From positions 1-15,597 of the forward strand of contig CAIUKZ010000061.1 of NCBI GenBank assembly GCA_903899865.1: a stretch of DNA of 15,597 nt, written 5' to 3'. This DNA is from an uncultured Bacteroidales bacterium. Its GTDB lineage: Bacteria > Bacteroidota > Bacteroidia > Bacteroidales > Paludibacteraceae. Position numbers and translations under genes: made by a program. Below the pieces are notes generated by a model, which saw only the letters and a list, made by a program, of their open reading frames with translations, ran no database searches and had not been told where the DNA came from. Positions 15,035 through 15,597 of this stretch are shown piece by piece (positions within the stretch are counted from its first letter, which is position 1; the number at the start of each line of letters is the position of its first letter).

Positions 15035-15597
15035 TTAGTTTCTCTTTATGATAATCCAAATAATGATTGGTGCACCAAACAAAGCACTAACCGAATTGAT
15101 GGGTAATACATACGCTGGGAGCTGGGACACTATATCGCAGAGTAATATCAACGAAGCACCACACATAATGCAAGCAGGAATCAACACCTTGTGCAACGAG
15201 GTCTTAAACAGTCCTCTCGAAATATGCGGAATGGCTACACCCACAAAAGCTATTGGCCCAGCGAATGCAGTGACACTACCTGCCAATATTCCTGTTAGAA
15301 ACACTATCAAAAAACGAACTTGAACAATGGAAATGCCCAACCCACGTGCATAGTTTTCACCAAGTAGTAGCCCGTCTAATCGTTTCTGCAAAAGCAAAGA
15401 TGCACCCAAACCAAACCAGCCACTGGGTAGCAGGACTTGCATATATGTCCACGGAACTGCACTCAAACTCCCGAAAGTCCACATTTGAAACAATTTCACC
15501 GCATCTGGTTTGCTGAAGTTTTGAATCACATTCACCACCGAACTTGCCATGGTTCCAAACATGATCCCGATAATCAACAGTGAAACAGCATTGCGGA
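15035..15597 (-). CDS. FecCD/BtuC-type permease, 5' end cut by window edge
   Basis: Only the C-terminal part (about 187 residues) of this inner-membrane permease is present. The frame stays open to the window edge, so no start can be assigned. Several hydrophobic helices are visible, and the family-typical GPIAFVGVAIPHISRGLF, the loop that contacts the ATPase, is intact. Later segments (PINSVSALFGAPIIIWIIIKRN) match the usual end of the family. It pairs with the ATPase downstream to form the importer. Substrate could be ferric siderophore, haem or cobalamin. An intact permease would be about 330-350 residues, so roughly 45% is missing. Confidence 0.92.
   Translation of the reverse strand, partial: RNAVSLLIIGIMFGTMASSVVNVIQNFSKPDAVKLFQMWTFGSLSAVPWTYMQVLLPSGWFGLGASLLLQKRLDGLLLGENYARGLGISIVQVRFLIVFLTGILAGSVTAFAGPIAFVGVAIPHISRGLFKTSLHKVLIPACIMCGASLILLCDIVSQLPAYVLPINSVSALFGAPIIIWIIIKRN

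Noticed and set aside
15030..15059. ATPase start at TTG 15059, overlapping the permease gene by 25 bases
   Set aside because: The ATG at 15029 is 5 bases after the permease stop and begins at the domain boundary.
14049..15597. Specific naming of the importer as haem, siderophore or cobalamin system
   Set aside because: The binding protein and most of the permease are missing, and I see no Fur box or cobalamin riboswitch.

Overview
This window looks like one end of a contig from a Bacteroidota (Bacteroidetes) genome, probably an uncultured Bacteroidales-like organism. The evidence is the moderately AT-rich sequence, several -7 elements of the Bacteroidetes type (TAnnTTTG) instead of sigma70 boxes, a TonB-dependent receptor with an N-terminal carboxypeptidase-regulatory domain, PEGA/SUMF1 envelope proteins, and the gene order ligA, DUF6913-like gene, dapA. 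The first 44 bases are not genomic. Positions 12-44 match the Illumina TruSeq read-2 adapter with one base missing, so the left edge is an assembly or trimming artefact.

Layout. On the + strand, 55-366 encodes a small MNT-fold nucleotidyltransferase, apparently the second gene of a cut-off HEPN-MNT type pair. It converges on dapA, and a strong hairpin at 373-401 can terminate both. Everything else is on the - strand. Reading right to left (in the direction of transcription) these are: a truncated FecCD-type permease and its ATPase (metal-chelate or cobalamin uptake), a secreted two-domain protein (13072-13848) followed by a long hairpin, two related SUMF1-fold envelope proteins of which the second carries five PEGA repeats, a large TonB-dependent receptor with a good promoter of its own, a class I aminotransferase, a LolC/E-type permease, ligA, a DUF6913-like protein and dapA.

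How they work together. The left half (dapA, ligA, lipoprotein-release permease, aminotransferase) is ordinary housekeeping. The right half concerns the cell envelope: an inner-membrane importer, an outer-membrane receptor that could feed it, and three exported proteins built from beta-sandwich and SUMF1 modules. The two SUMF1 proteins share an N-terminal domain and both lack the cysteine pair of true formylglycine-generating enzymes, so they are more likely structural or binding proteins than enzymes.

I found no tRNA, rRNA, CRISPR array, insertion sequence or convincing new defence system. The best candidates for closer study are the SUMF1/PEGA pair, the secreted protein with a YfaP/DUF2135-like domain, and the glycosyltransferase-9-like motif in the DUF6913-like protein.
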